Source: Onchocerca volvulus (taxonomy: Eukaryota; Nematoda; Chromadorea; Rhabditida; Onchocercidae). Taken from it: a stretch of DNA of 64,000 bases. Location: assembly GCA_000499405.2 (NCBI GenBank), contig HG738139.1, positions 4,267,618-4,331,617 of the forward strand. The letters run 5' to 3'. The notes beneath the pieces are model-generated. The model worked only from the letters and a program-made list of their open reading frames with translations, did no database searches and had not been told where the DNA came from. Both the position numbers and the translations under genes were made by a program. The number at the start of each line of letters is the position of its first letter. Position 1 is the first letter of the stretch. Shown here one piece after another: positions 13,001 through 24,506 of this stretch.

Positions 13001-16000
13001 ATTATGAAATTAGAAAAGGATGAAGAAATAGGAAAGATAATAGTAATGATAATAAAATATATTATGATCATAAAATTTATCAAAACTTATAATGAATTTT
13101 CTCGATCTTTCTAATCTTTATTTCTTTAGAAAATTGAATTTTCTTGTATATCAAATAATTATATGCCTGTGGTTTTTGAATAAATTTCACCATGACAAGA
13201 TAAATTACCTATCTTTTTCTTTGCTTCTTTTTTATTAATCGTACTAACTAATCATACTAATTACTAATCGTACTAAAAAAAGACAATATAAGAATGTTTT
13301 AGACAAATATTTCAAAGTAAGTAATTATGAGAATAAATTTGATCAATTCTAAAATAAATCGAATATTTTGACAAGAACAGAAAAAAAGTTCCGTAAAAGA
13401 AAGAGAAAAAAAAAAGTTCCGTAAAAGTATGAAAAAAAGTATTTGGATATGGCTGATTACATGGAAAATTTTGTATTGGTTGTTTTTCACTTTTTTTTTT
13501 TCCCTGCAATTTTATTTTTCTCTTCTTTCATTTTGCCAAATCAAAAAAAAAAAAGAACAGAAATGATTTAAAATTTAATCATTTTTTAAAATCCTTTTCA
13601 GTAAATAAAAATATTTTTAACATATCGTTCAATAACCTCTTGTTATAGAAAAAAACTTATCATAGATTTGAATTAGATAGATAGTACCAATGCAGAATCT
13701 TTTTCTGAATTATCAAATTTATCAATAGGGTCATCAGATATGAAAATACATATAAAGATGGATAATTTAAAAAAAAATAAATAAATAAATGAAGATAGAT
13801 AAAAAAACGAAACATAGGAAAGAAAAAAGAGAAAATGTGACAAACGGGAAAGGAAAATTATTGGGATTATGCCTAAATTGGGGCAATATGGATCAAAATA
13901 TGGATCGATTTTTCAAAAAATTTTCAAAATTTTCTTTTTTTTAAAAAAAAGAAAATATTAATATATTTTTTTATAGCAAAGCACATATGAAATTATCTAA
14001 AACATATACATTAAATAACGTCTCAAAAAAAAAAAAAAAAAACAAACGGTAACTTTATCCAATTTTTCATTTTTCCCATGTTTTTATTGCAAATAAAAAA
14101 AAAAAAAAAAATAAAGAAAAAAAAGAAAACAAGAAGTTGAAATGACCAAAATAGATGAACAAACTAGAAGAGAACAACTGATATGTAATCAATTTCGTGA
14201 CAAACACAAATGTGAAATTTCATAGAGAATAAAAAATGCAAAAATATTTTTATTTTTTTGTTTTTTCTGAAACAAATTTTTTATGAAGAGAGAAGAAAAA
14301 GAAGAAAATGATTAAATATGATCATCCTCTCTTTTCAGGGATTGGCAATAAAATAAAATCTTTAAAATTCTACTATTCTTTATTCGTTTTTCTCTTTCTT
14401 CTCTTCTTTAAAATTAAAACAAAAAATTCTAATTTTAATAGCGAATAACAGCTTTTTTTTTCGTCTCTAAAAATCTTTCTTTTTTTAAAATAAAATTTAT
14501 AATTTTTGGTTCAAACATAAATGTATGTTGATAATGGATGGAAAATTGGTAATTAATTTTGCTCATTTAATATATTTCCTCTTTCAATAAATATCGGATT
14601 GCATAGCCATATGCATGCATGCATTCAATGTGATGTGTATTTGTTCAATTTAAAATGGCAATAATAACATCTCAACAACAATTCCTATCTTATACATTGT
14701 TGAATGACGATAAATAAATTTATGACCATTTAACATTTACCCGCTGTCATTTTTAATGAATTAAAACGATATAATTGCATCCATTTATCTTTATATGATA
14801 GATAATATGAAATATATTAAATTAATTAATTAATAATGCATTCTTGTACACCTATAATGTTTCATAATTTTGGAGAAATTATAAGTCTAAAATTATTTGC
14901 CTAATAAATTCAAATTATATAAGTTATTTTTAAAAAATGAATAAATATAATGATAAATCCGAGAGATTTATTATCAGGTCAGCTATATTAGAAATTTGTG
15001 ATCTGTTAAAAGATTAGAGAATGAGATGATATTTGGGATCTGTTATCAGATAAGCTAAACAAATATTGAAGATCTCCATCTTTTCGCATAGCATATTTCC
15101 ATTTATCAGTGTCACATATAATACCGCATATATCATGAGCATGATACTAAACTGATTTTTTTCAAATTGTTCTTTGCTCTTGAAGTAACATCATCCGGAA
15201 AATTTCATTATTTCCCAAATATATTAATCAATGCAATATTAAACTAACTTTCGAATCTTTCTCTGCTTTTCAGATATCACTATCCGGAAAATTTCGTTAT
15301 ATCTGCCTGTATCATCGGTATGATACTGAGAAAATATTCTGAGGACAAAAAAGGATTGTTGGCTTTTTGTGCCAATCGATAACATTTGCTCAAATCACAA
15401 ATCCTACATACATTCACATAACAAAGTTGAAAAACGGAAAAATTAGAAATGACAGGAAGAAAATATTTGGTGCGATTCTATCTTTTCATACAAGTTTTTT
15501 GTTCCTTTTCAAACTGAGACAGAAAGAAGATTTTAAAATAATAAAAATTGAAAGAGAGAAAATAATCAAATTTTCGGATGGCATATTAACTGTCACTTCT
15601 ACTTTGACCGAATAATTGATTCGACAAAATCATTTTGTATCAGCCAAAATGACTTCTTTGAAGAATATTTTTTGTTTACAAATTCCGTTTTTTTCTTTTT
15701 AATTTGTATTAAATTTATTTCATGAAAGATAAAAATTCAACATTTTACCAAATTATTCGCTGAAAATCCAAAGTAGTTATGGTATATTTGAAATAGTTAT
15801 ATTTGAAGTAGTTATTTGTAATGGTTCATTACAAAATGCAAAATAATAGAATTTTTGAATAGTTATAAACTATTATTAAAGAAATTATAGACTATTATTA
15901 ATTATATGATTTTAAATGATTTGGAACGTTGATCTAATTGGCAATTTAAACATTTTACAAACATGACAATCATTAAAATTTCACAAACATCTATGAACTT

Positions 16001-19000
16001 ATCATTCCATTGATTGCTAGATGATAAACGCTAATCATTAATCGGTAAATGATGGTAAATTCTAATGAAGCCGCAACGAAAATACAATATCGAATTTATC
16101 GGATAATTTATTTAGCTGATTTTTGTTTTCTGTTTTTTTCTTTTTTTAAAGTTTCTTCTAAATTTAATCTCTATAGCTTATTACTTATGGGAATATTTAA
16201 TATTTAAAAAATTAGAACAGGAAATCGAGAATATCACTTTATCCGATAATAGCTAGTATTTGATAATGGAAATTGATTTTATCCATTGATGCTAATAAAG
16301 AGATTAAATTTTTGAAATAAAATAAATATGTAGAAAACTTCAAATTTTTTTTCTTCTTTTGTAAACATCGTCTGCAAATACTGATATGGTAAAATGCCGC
16401 TGCAATAATAGAAATGTTCGGAACAATAAAATGCTACTACAATATTAGCAATGTTCAGAATATTAAAATGTAGCAACAATAGCAGAAATGCTTGGAATAT
16501 TAAAAAGCTATACAATATTCAAAATGCTCAGAATGTTAAAATGTTGTTAAAATAGTAGAAATACTTAAAATGTTGAAATACTATTATCATACTGAAAATT
16601 TCATCCAATTATGAAAAAATCTTACTGCAAAAGCTTTCCAAAGCTTATATATAAGTGGGAATTATCGATCTATTGCATTTATCTCTAATGAAATGTTAAT
16701 AGCTTAAATTTTCTTAAAATTTTTTAGGTTTTTAATGTTTGCTTAAATGTATCATTTCAAAATTTGCATTTGGAATCAAAGGTATAAAATGAATTATTCT
16801 TTGGATTCTCAACCAAAATATTATATCAGAAACTGGCGCCGACTTAACGATTTGAATGAAATCAGTAAATAAGCAATTCAAATATAGTCCAGGTATTGAT
16901 TGTGATAAATAAATAATGTACAATTCTCCCGCTTCTTCATTTTTTCTCTTCGTCAATTTATCCAAAACTGGTTCCAACAACAAAATAATAAAAATTAACC
17001 GCCAAAAAATTAGAAATTTAACAATTGAAGTCAAACGGAGAAAAAAGAGTGGCAATATTTTTACCTGCTTTGAGGACATGATGCAGAAAGAAGAGAAATG
17101 CGAAAAAAAAACCTTATTCAGCATAGATGACCTTCAAAAATAAATTAACGGAAAAAAAAAATTATATTGAAAAAATAGGAAAGGAATCATTTTTTTTAAT
17201 CGTTCTTTTTTAAAAAAAAAAAAAAAAGCTCTAAAGAGACAGATGGTTTTTACACGTGACGAATTTTTATGAGTTAAATTGAGATAATAAATAGGAAAAA
17301 AAGCCTTTAATTACTTTCAAAAATCAAATATATCCAAGATGTTATCATGAATCAGTGTAATAGATGTAATGTGAGGACAAATCTATCTGTTTCTGATAAA
17401 TAACCGGAAGTTACGAATTATTTAAGCGCTATTGATAAGGAAATGAAAAGACGAATGAATGTGTAAAATCCGTTTTTAGTTATAAATATCGAAAGACTGA
17501 TTCAGTTTAGAAAATCGAAAATAATAACACTGTTGAGGTTATTGACCGAAAAAGTTGTACTTTTGATAACAATATTTTTGTGCATGACAAGAGAGAAGCA
17601 ATAATTCAAACATTCTCGAAATGTCACGAATGTTATCACTAGAAAAAAGCTCTCCGCCCTGTTATAAAATGATCAAACCAATAACAATTGTAAACTATCA
17701 TCTTAAAAATTACTGTAAATTATTATCAAAAATTACAAAAATATCTAATTATATTGACACAAATGAAAAAGTATCAGTTATCAATTTCAAGCTAAAATAG
17801 TAATTATTTTAAAAAATATCGAAATTTTACGAACCATTTTCAAATTTCAAATTTAATGCTTTGCAATTCGAAAAAATCTGAGAACTAATGATAAGAAAGA
17901 ATAATTTATGAATGATTAATGTCTTGTCAAATGAATTATCACATATCTCTTAATCAATTAACTGATATATTTCTTAATTATCAAATTTACTTCACTACTT
18001 GTTTCCTTGAGCTTTTTTTTTCTTTAATCTATAGAATTCAAGATTTTTAATATTAAAGGAAAAATATAACATTTTTTTATGATCAGTTATTATGAAATAA
18101 TAAATGCAAACAAGTACTGAACAAAAAAAAAAACCATAAAACTATCGAATCCTAATGATATGATTGCTTGAATATCTATGATGCTAATAATCATCTTTTT
18201 GCTAATTATAACTATTCTTCTACTAATCATAATCATCTTTCCTTAATTATGACCATCCATCGGCTAATTATAATCATTTTTTTGCTAGGATTACTCTATT
18301 CAATAATGATTAATAACATTAATTTATCCATGCATTGCATACATCATCATATAATTTTATCCAAAACAATTTGAAGATATTAAAAAGTAAAATAAACAAT
18401 AATAATAATTTCAATGACAGTAATGACTACAAGAATAATGATATTAATAACAAATGATAATAATGATAAGTGATAATAACAATAATAATAATAATAATAA
18501 TAGTAATAATTATAATGAAAATGATAAATGGAAGTAAATAATCCAAAAATTTCTGATATATATAAATCATAGTGCATAAAAACATAAAATAAGGCCTAAC
18601 TTTGCACTTAATTAAAAGTCCTTCCTTTAAGTATACCTATCTAATATTTTTCTCATATGCAGCTTTCGAAGTCCGAAAATTGAAATTGATATTATGTATT
18701 TTAATTTTTTCAATTTTTTTAGTCCCAAATGTTGCTCTCATAATTGCCTAACTATCAATGGAGTAAAAAATAAAGATGCAAATATATAAATTGCTGACTG
18801 AAGAAATAAATTTCAAACAAGCAAAATTTTTATTATTTCCTTTTTAAGTATATATTTTTTCATTGCTTGAATGCATTATAAAAATATTTCATTTTTTTCG
18901 AATATTTTTAGATTTCTCCTATATCAATACCATAAGAAAAAAAAGTATACTAAATATATAATCGAAATCGTAATAAAATTCTTTGAAGAAAGATGAAACT

Positions 19001-19455
19001 GTATGCTAGAATTAAATTAAAAGATTAAATTCAGGCTAATAATTTCGTAAAATGTCAAAAATCTAAAGAAAAAAAAAGACAATGCTAAATTTTAATTAAG
19101 AAACCTGTTTTTCATATGTACTCACTCACGACAGGTTTCAAATTCGTCAAAAAAACGAAAAAGAATCAAACGATGAAAATTTTATGGACAGTTACTTTTC
19201 ATTTTTTTTGATCAATTTTATGCTATAAATACAATCCAATTTCAGACTTATTCTTTCCATACACCAATAAAATTATGGTATTTTTAACAATTTTTTTTTT
19301 TAAAATATAATTTCTATACATGAAATATTTAAATATCGAATATTCTACAGATTTGGTGAAGTAAGTTATTCGAGGTTGTTAAAAAGTTCAATGAAATTTA
19401 TCGAAAATGGCTTCAAAAAAAAAAAAAAAGGAAGCAATTATTTCTTTAAAAATGA

Positions 19456-19491
<36 letters not shown>

Positions 19492-21707
19492 GAAGAAATT
19501 TATATCATATCTTTTTGAAGAGGTAAAAAATATAGAGATTAATGCAAAAAAAAAAAAAAAAAAAGCAGAAAAGAGATTTGAAAATATCAATTAAATTTGT
19601 TGCCTGAAAGACAAAGTTACTAAATTATCATTGGAAGAAAAAAAATTGAAAATTGTCGAAAAGAATTCATTAAAAAAAATGGAAATTTGTCGAGAAGTAT
19701 TAATTAAAGAAATGCTCCTGAAAATATTGAAGAAAAAGAAGTATTAATTTAAACCACTACAAAAAAATTAACGGATTTGCCAAAACAAAATTTAATCAAT
19801 CCTCTCTAAATATCATTTAATGCAAAGAACTAAATACGAGTTTCCGCTACGTCATCATCAAGTGTACTAATGTTACGTAACACGACGGAAAATTGGATAG
19901 GAATACAAACTTCACGAAAAAACATATTGATTTATGATCCATTTAATTCTTCAATTTAATATATTTTTGTTAATAAGATTATCATTATTGATTATCGATT
20001 AATAATAAGGATATAAGTTTAATTAACAAAAATGATGCAAAATTAAGGAAGAAATATGTTAATTTTTAAATATGTTTGAAAAGTTTTAATATGTACAAAA
20101 AAAGTTTCAAAAAAATAAATCCTGAAAGTCAAAAAATGATCTATTGAAATATCAAAAATCTTTTTTCTCTTCTTAAATATTGATATTTTTTAAATTAATT
20201 AATATAATACAAAGGTTGAAATAAGTTTAAAATATAATGCAAATGACACAGATATAAATAATTGACTTTTTTAAAAACAGAAAAGAAGAGGATAAAGTGC
20301 AGCTAATGTATCAATATACAATATAACTTGACTAATTTTTGATGCTTAAAATTTCCATGAATATTGATTCATTCATTTATCTGCTAAGGAAATTATCTGT
20401 TAAATTTTTAAAAAATATAATTATTAATTAATATTCGAAGAAATAAAATCAAAAATAAAATGAAATAATATGAGGAAGATTATAAAAAATAAAAATGTTA
20501 GAATAATATTTCATTGATATTTCAAGTATTTATATCAATTTCTTCAATGAACAAAAATTTAAAATAAAAGCAAGATCTGAATAATTTCCTTTATATCAAG
20601 TTCTACGATTTTCATCAAATTTCCCATATGTAAGAGATTAGTAACTGTTTGCACTTTTGATAGTTTTTCTATTCTCTCTAATCATTTTAATCATTTTTTT
20701 TTTCTCTTTTTCTCCCTTTCGATAAATTCAAAAGAACATTTCTAGCAAGCATTACAATTTGGTTCGAAATTGTAATTGATCTTGATCTACTAATCTTGAC
20801 ACAAATTATTGATTGAAAGTTAAATGACAATCAATTAATAAATTAGATAGCAAAAAACTAACTTCATTTTGCCTTGCTCGAATTGTAGGATGAATACGGA
20901 ATTGATTGTTCCCTTCAGTTTTTAACATTTGATAACGTTTCGATCGTAAATTTGCTATTGTATTAGCACCGGAACGCATCGCCTTCTTATTGCGTTTTGC
21001 TCGAGAGATTCGCTGATGTTGCTGTAAACATATTCGTTTTCCTTTTTTTTTTTTTAAATCAAAAATTAACCATTATTTATGCAAATTTTGAGATTTTCAT
21101 ATGAAAATCAGATGAACAAGAAAATGTTTAACAATAATAAGTATTATATCTAAAAAATTATAAAATCAGAAAAGATTTCCCTATTTGAAATTTCGAAGAT
21201 GAGAAAGATCAAGGTTGCGCTATGTAGTATTGGAAAAATTTCAAGTTTATTGAAAAGAACCATTTGAGTGATTTTTTTGTATCTAAATCTATGATATAGT
21301 AAATCAAACCTGTTTTTTCTAATATAATTTAGAAGTTTAAATTACATCTCAAATTTATTAGCTTAAAAAAAAAATTTCTTCGATATTATGAAATCAAATA
21401 AAATTCAAAACAAAAAAAAACTGAAAAATGCTAATTTTTGTTGTTATTCCTACAAAATAATTATAACAACTTAAATGTGTAATTTTCATCTAAAAAGAAT
21501 GTAAATATGTAGGTAAGTAAAAATAAACAAATGTGCCATGCATATATATTCACGTATCACACTACTCAATCTAAATATCAAAATTGATAATAATTGCTAA
21601 ATTACAGTAGAAGAATTTATCATCAAAAACAAAAACGAAAGAATTGATTTATTTTGCGAAGAAGAAAAGGAAAGTATTGAAAGAGAATAACGAGAGGTTC
21701 CTTTTTC

Positions 21708-21742
<35 letters not shown>

Positions 21743-21873
21743 AAGGAAAAGAAATAGAAAAAAGAGAGGAGACAATTTCAAACAATTTCAAAAATGAATT
21801 GTATCAATCAATGAGTTTGATTTTATTCTTAAAAAAAAGAAAAAAAAATTTCAAATTATTCTAAATAATCTAC

Positions 21874-21922
<49 letters not shown>

Positions 21923-23163
21923 AATTAAACATCCAAACATATATATATATATTTGGATGTTTGATTTGTAATTAACTCTAATTATGAAAGAAATAATCGA
22001 AACTAAATAAACAAATATACAACAAATATGAAAAAACAAACAAATATACACACATGCAAACATATATAATAGGTACCAATCTCGCTGATCGTTCTCGATT
22101 TGAAGGAATAGTAAAACGACTTAATGTATAAAATAGATCGATCGATAAGGAATTATCGATATGTTTTGGTTAGAATCAATCTATCATTCTCGATGGTCGT
22201 TCTCGATTTGTAGGGATAGTAAAACGACTTAATGTATAAAATAGATCGATCGATAAGGAATTATCGATATGTTTTGGTTAGAATCAATCTATCATTCTCG
22301 ATGGTCGTTCTCGATTTGTAGGAATAGTAAAACGACTTAATGTATAAAATAGATCGATCGATAAGAAATTATCGACATATTTATCAATCCATCTGTTGCT
22401 AACAGAAATGAATTAATAATTCTTTTTATCCATTCATTTAATAGATAGCATCTATCTATCCATTCGTTCAACCATTCAATCATTGAATGAATAATTCATA
22501 AAGCTAATTGTCAAATTGTTCATTCTTCTTTCATTTGATTTTATTCTAGTTAATGGTTTGGGAATATAGCAATAGCAAAACATTTTTTTGATTCATTAGA
22601 ATAATTTTAAATATTAACTTTTTTTTTTTTTTGATATCAAAATATACAAGAATCTTATCTCATTGCACTTGCGTTAGCTAATCTATGGTTAAAAAAAAAA
22701 AAAAGAAAGAAAAAAAAAGAGAGAAAGAGATAAGGAAGGATTCTCTTGGAAAAAAAAGAAAAAGAAAAAAGTTCATAAGAACTATTTAAATTCAAAAATG
22801 AAAAACGAGAGTAAAATGAATGAAGAAGGAAATAAAGGGCAAAAGGAGGGAAGGAAATATGAAATTGGGATAGAAAAATGATTAAAACAAAAGAATCAAG
22901 TACAAACCAACCCGAGATAGATGACTGCTACTAGCACGATTACTGTTGTTATTATTATTGTTGTTGTTGTTGTTGTTATTATTATTGTTATTGTTGTTGC
23001 TGTTGTTGTTGATTAATTGTACAGAACCACTGTTTATTCGCAATCCTTCATCAAACAGTTCTAAATCGCTCGAGTCACTGGTACTCGTATCAATCCCGAA
23101 CAACTGACCATCATTTAATGGCGCTATAAGAGATGCATATAATTTGTAAATATTATCCATTTC
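140..23163 (-). CDS. F-box/leucine-rich-repeat protein, FBXL2/FBXL20 type (3' end outside window)
   Basis: Substrate receptor of an SCF (Skp1-Cullin-F-box) ubiquitin ligase; the family carries an F-box followed by tandem LRRs. Exons in transcript order: 23163-22912, 21021-20863, 4199-4117, 3783-3654, 2245-2082, 1538-1443, 1165-1039, 342-140; phases agree at every join. The first two exons encode an Asn-rich and a basic extension. The next two encode the F-box (INRILPKELILRIFSFLD, then CRCAQTCRHWNILALDGSNW). The rest are LRRs with the repeated C-x-x-L-x-x-L-x-L and C-x-x-I/V-T-D pattern (e.g. KKLSLRGCENVQENALRSF, LEYLNISWCENIQSRGI, LEYLCLSSCTQITDRAL). The last exon ends in phase 2 at 140, so the gene runs off the left edge. 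It resembles human FBXL20 and C. elegans C02F5.7 (family knowledge). The start is uncertain: ATG 23160 lies 3 nt after an acceptor, so it may be trans-spliced or follow a 5'UTR exon. Confidence 0.93.
4338..4423. repeat. 43-bp tandem duplication
   Basis: Two adjacent copies (4338-4380 and 4381-4423) differ at only a few positions. They lie in the intron just upstream of the F-box exon. Confidence 0.9.
5962..6954. other. Assembly gap
   Basis: A run of N flanked by a long A homopolymer on the left and an ATT microsatellite on the right. Assembly probably failed on simple sequence. The true length and content are unknown, and any exon of the F-box gene inside it is hidden. Confidence 0.99.
6955..7036. 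repeat. (ATT)n microsatellite
   Basis: About 27 perfect ATT units directly abut the right edge of the assembly gap, so the array is probably longer than shown. Confidence 0.98.
7100..7330. repeat. Degenerate TTTGATCTGCAA-type repeat
   Basis: Several diverged copies of a motif like TTTGATCTGCAACCTAT recur at irregular 25-60 bp spacing (TTTAATCTGCAACC, TTTTGATCTGCAATC, CCTGCAACTGCATTTGATC). It looks like an old decayed tandem repeat. Confidence 0.45.
8047..8096. repeat. Two interleaved perfect inverted repeats
   Basis: Arm A is TGATATCAGAGA (8047-8058) and its complement A' is at 8074-8085. Arm B is CATGAATTATG (8062-8072) and its complement B' is at 8086-8096. The order A-B-A'-B' lets the strand form either of two hairpins or, geometry permitting, a pseudoknot. 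It lies within the F-box intron. Confidence 0.9.
11191..11340. repeat. Foldback plus third direct copy of a 21-bp motif
   Basis: TTCAAATCTCTTGATCAGTG (11191-11210, continuing one more base) is repeated inverted at 11246-11266 with one mismatch. A further direct, diverged copy starts at 11311, preceded by a matching ATACTGAGAAAAG flank. This resembles a decayed small mobile element. Confidence 0.75.
11595..11843 (-). CDS. Alternative first coding exon of the F-box/LRR gene
   Basis: An 83-codon open frame beginning MACTLKSLRIGRIF and ending DGSRGQYR, followed directly by a GTATGT donor at 11594. It ends in phase 0, and the next downstream acceptor with a coding exon is the phase-0 F-box exon at 4199. 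Splicing would therefore give an in-frame F-box protein with a different N-terminus. It is mixed in composition, unlike the low-complexity frames around it. No acceptor precedes the ATG closely. Instead a CT-rich tract on this strand (GA-rich at 11885-11912) lies 40-70 nt upstream, which suggests a promoter. I do not recognise the 83 residues. Alternatives: an internal exon with further upstream coding, or an unrelated nested gene. Confidence 0.55.
16391..16600. repeat. Degenerate 37-bp minisatellite, about 5.5 units
   Basis: Units start at about 16391, 16428, 16465, 16502, 16538 and 16575. Each begins AAAATG or a close variant and contains an AATA/GAAATG core. The minus-strand open frame over this region is a product of the repeat. 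Confidence 0.85.
17065..17124 (-). CDS. Possible further alternative first exon of the F-box/LRR gene
   Basis: A short frame starting at 17124 (MLNKVFF...) or 17079 (MSSKQ) ends in phase 0 at a GTAAAA donor. It could therefore join the F-box exon at 4199 in frame. The support is only the donor and the phase, which one exon in three would show by chance. The longer frame that continues to 16732 looks like read-through of an intron. Confidence 0.15.
18175..18290. repeat. Degenerate CTAATTATAATCATC-type repeat
   Basis: Four or more diverged copies of a roughly 30-bp unit built around CTAATTATAATCATCTTT. A short plus-strand frame across it is low complexity. Confidence 0.5.
19459..19488. repeat. 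(AT)n microsatellite
   Basis: About 15 uninterrupted AT units inside the F-box intron. Confidence 0.95.
21871..21962. repeat. (TA)n-(GA)n microsatellite followed by an AT-loop hairpin
   Basis: A TA run passes into a GA run ending near 21917. It is followed by AAACATCCAAA (21927-21937) and its exact complement TTTGGATGTTT (21952-21962), separated by a 14-nt AT loop. This lies in the intron between the two upstream exons of the F-box gene. Confidence 0.9.
22078..22380. repeat. 108-bp minisatellite, nearly three units
   Basis: The word GTTCTCGATTTG starts at 22091, 22199 and 22307, an exact 108-bp period. Units are almost identical, and each carries the palindromic core AGATCGATCGATAAGGAATT. 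The high identity indicates recent expansion or gene conversion. It lies within the F-box gene intron. Confidence 0.95.
22943..23011 (-). repeat. Trinucleotide repeat encoding poly-Asn in the F-box protein
   Basis: An imperfect run of AAC/AAT codons (GTT/ATT on the plus strand) encodes about 20 asparagines broken by a few serines in the N-terminal exon of the long F-box isoform. Only transcripts starting upstream contain it; isoforms starting at 11843 lack it. Such tracts commonly vary in length. Confidence 0.9.
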
Positions 23164-24298
23164 CTACAAATTAAAAATTGAGATGAAATGAAATGAAGTG
23201 AAACAGAATTGGATGGAATTAGATGGATTGAGATTATATTGGAAAGAATGACCTCCCAAAAGAATAGAAGAAAATGGAAATAGGAAGGGATGACGGACCA
23301 TTGAAGCAATAAAAAGAAAAGAAAAGGAACGAATGAAAGAATGGATGAATGAACGAATGAATGAGTGAAAGAATGCGAATGAGCGAATAGATCGATTGGA
23401 AATTATAATTCAAAATACAGGAAATGTTGCTGAAAATATAAAAGACCACAAAAAATGACAAAAGTTAATTTGAATAACTTCAAGAGAGTATATAACCTTT
23501 TCTATTTTATATTTCTATTTCCTTCCATTTTCTTTTTTTTTTTAATTTTCATTCTTCTTTTCCATAAGTTGATGATTCAAAGATTATATCTTTCGTTTTG
23601 TATAATTTGTTGTAATTATATATTTAAAATATAAATATATGAAATATAAAAAAGAAATGTAATGAAATTGAAAGATTTAAAAATAATATTCATAAAAGGA
23701 ATTTAAAAATTTGAAATAATTTCTTTACAATAAAGCAATAAAAAATACAAACTTGGAAAGTTATGGGTTTTAAATTATTTTTTTTATACACAAAATCAAA
23801 AATTTCTCCTTAAAATTTTTATCAAAAAAAAAAAAGTAATCAAGAAGTAATGAAGGAAAAAAAAAAGTATATAGCATTCGTGACATAAATTTACAAAAAA
23901 TAAGTTACTTTGATAAATTATGTCACAAATCGTACTGTATCCTTCTTTTTTCTTCTATATAGTTCAATTTTAAAATATTTATTAATATGAAAAGTATAAG
24001 ACTAAGAATATATTTTAGAATTATTACCAAATTTTCAAATATCAATTCTCCGCTTTTACTTTTATAATTAAGCAATAAAGAATGGTAAAGTTGGAAGATT
24101 TTTGAAAAATTTTCATAAAAATTTGCTTCAATGAAATTAGAAATAATTCCTAGTTACACATTATGCTTCGAAATAATGATAACTTAACAATAATCTTCGA
24201 TTGCTTAAACTTCATATGAATTATTTTAAACTACCCAAAATATTCTTGAAATATATACAAATGAACTGAATTTTGAAATAGATAAAGAACAATTTTAC

Positions 24299-24506
24299 CT
24301 GAGCTTTGTCCATCATTTGATGATTGATGAGCTGCTTTTCGATGACCAAACAATCGTCGCATTTTACTTTTTTCGAAAAAATTCAATGATATCACTGACG
24401 ATTACTTATTGCGTTGCAATATACTCGTTGATTCTTAACATTGATTAGTGTAATTGAGATAAAAATCGATAATTCCCATTTGTTTCTTTACGTTTGGTTC
24501 TATTCC
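24299..24506 (-). other. Candidate 5' exon of the F-box/LRR long transcript
   Basis: On the minus strand an acceptor-like TTTGCAG precedes 24506. A GTAAAA donor follows 24299. Between them an ATG at 24362 opens a 21-codon frame, MRRLFGHRKAAHQSSNDGQS (first 20 residues), ending in phase 1. Direct splicing to the exon at 23163 would then read into a stop after three codons. So this is either a 5'UTR exon carrying a short upstream frame, or it needs a small intervening exon that I did not find. Confidence 0.35.

Larger units (their letters stand above)
4200..20862 (-). other. Large intron of the F-box/LRR gene
   Basis: A 16.7-kb stretch between the basic-extension exon and the F-box exon. It contains the assembly gap, several tandem repeats, interleaved inverted repeats and the alternative first exon(s) described separately. 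The remaining open frames are short, rich in I/F/N/K or low complexity, and are not supported as genes. Confidence 0.7.

Noticed and set aside
16732..17143. Overlapping 130-codon minus and 75-codon plus frames
   Set aside because: Each is the antisense of the other, has no recognisable domain and is compositionally like background. Only the MSSKQ/GTAAAA piece is kept, as a weak first-exon candidate.
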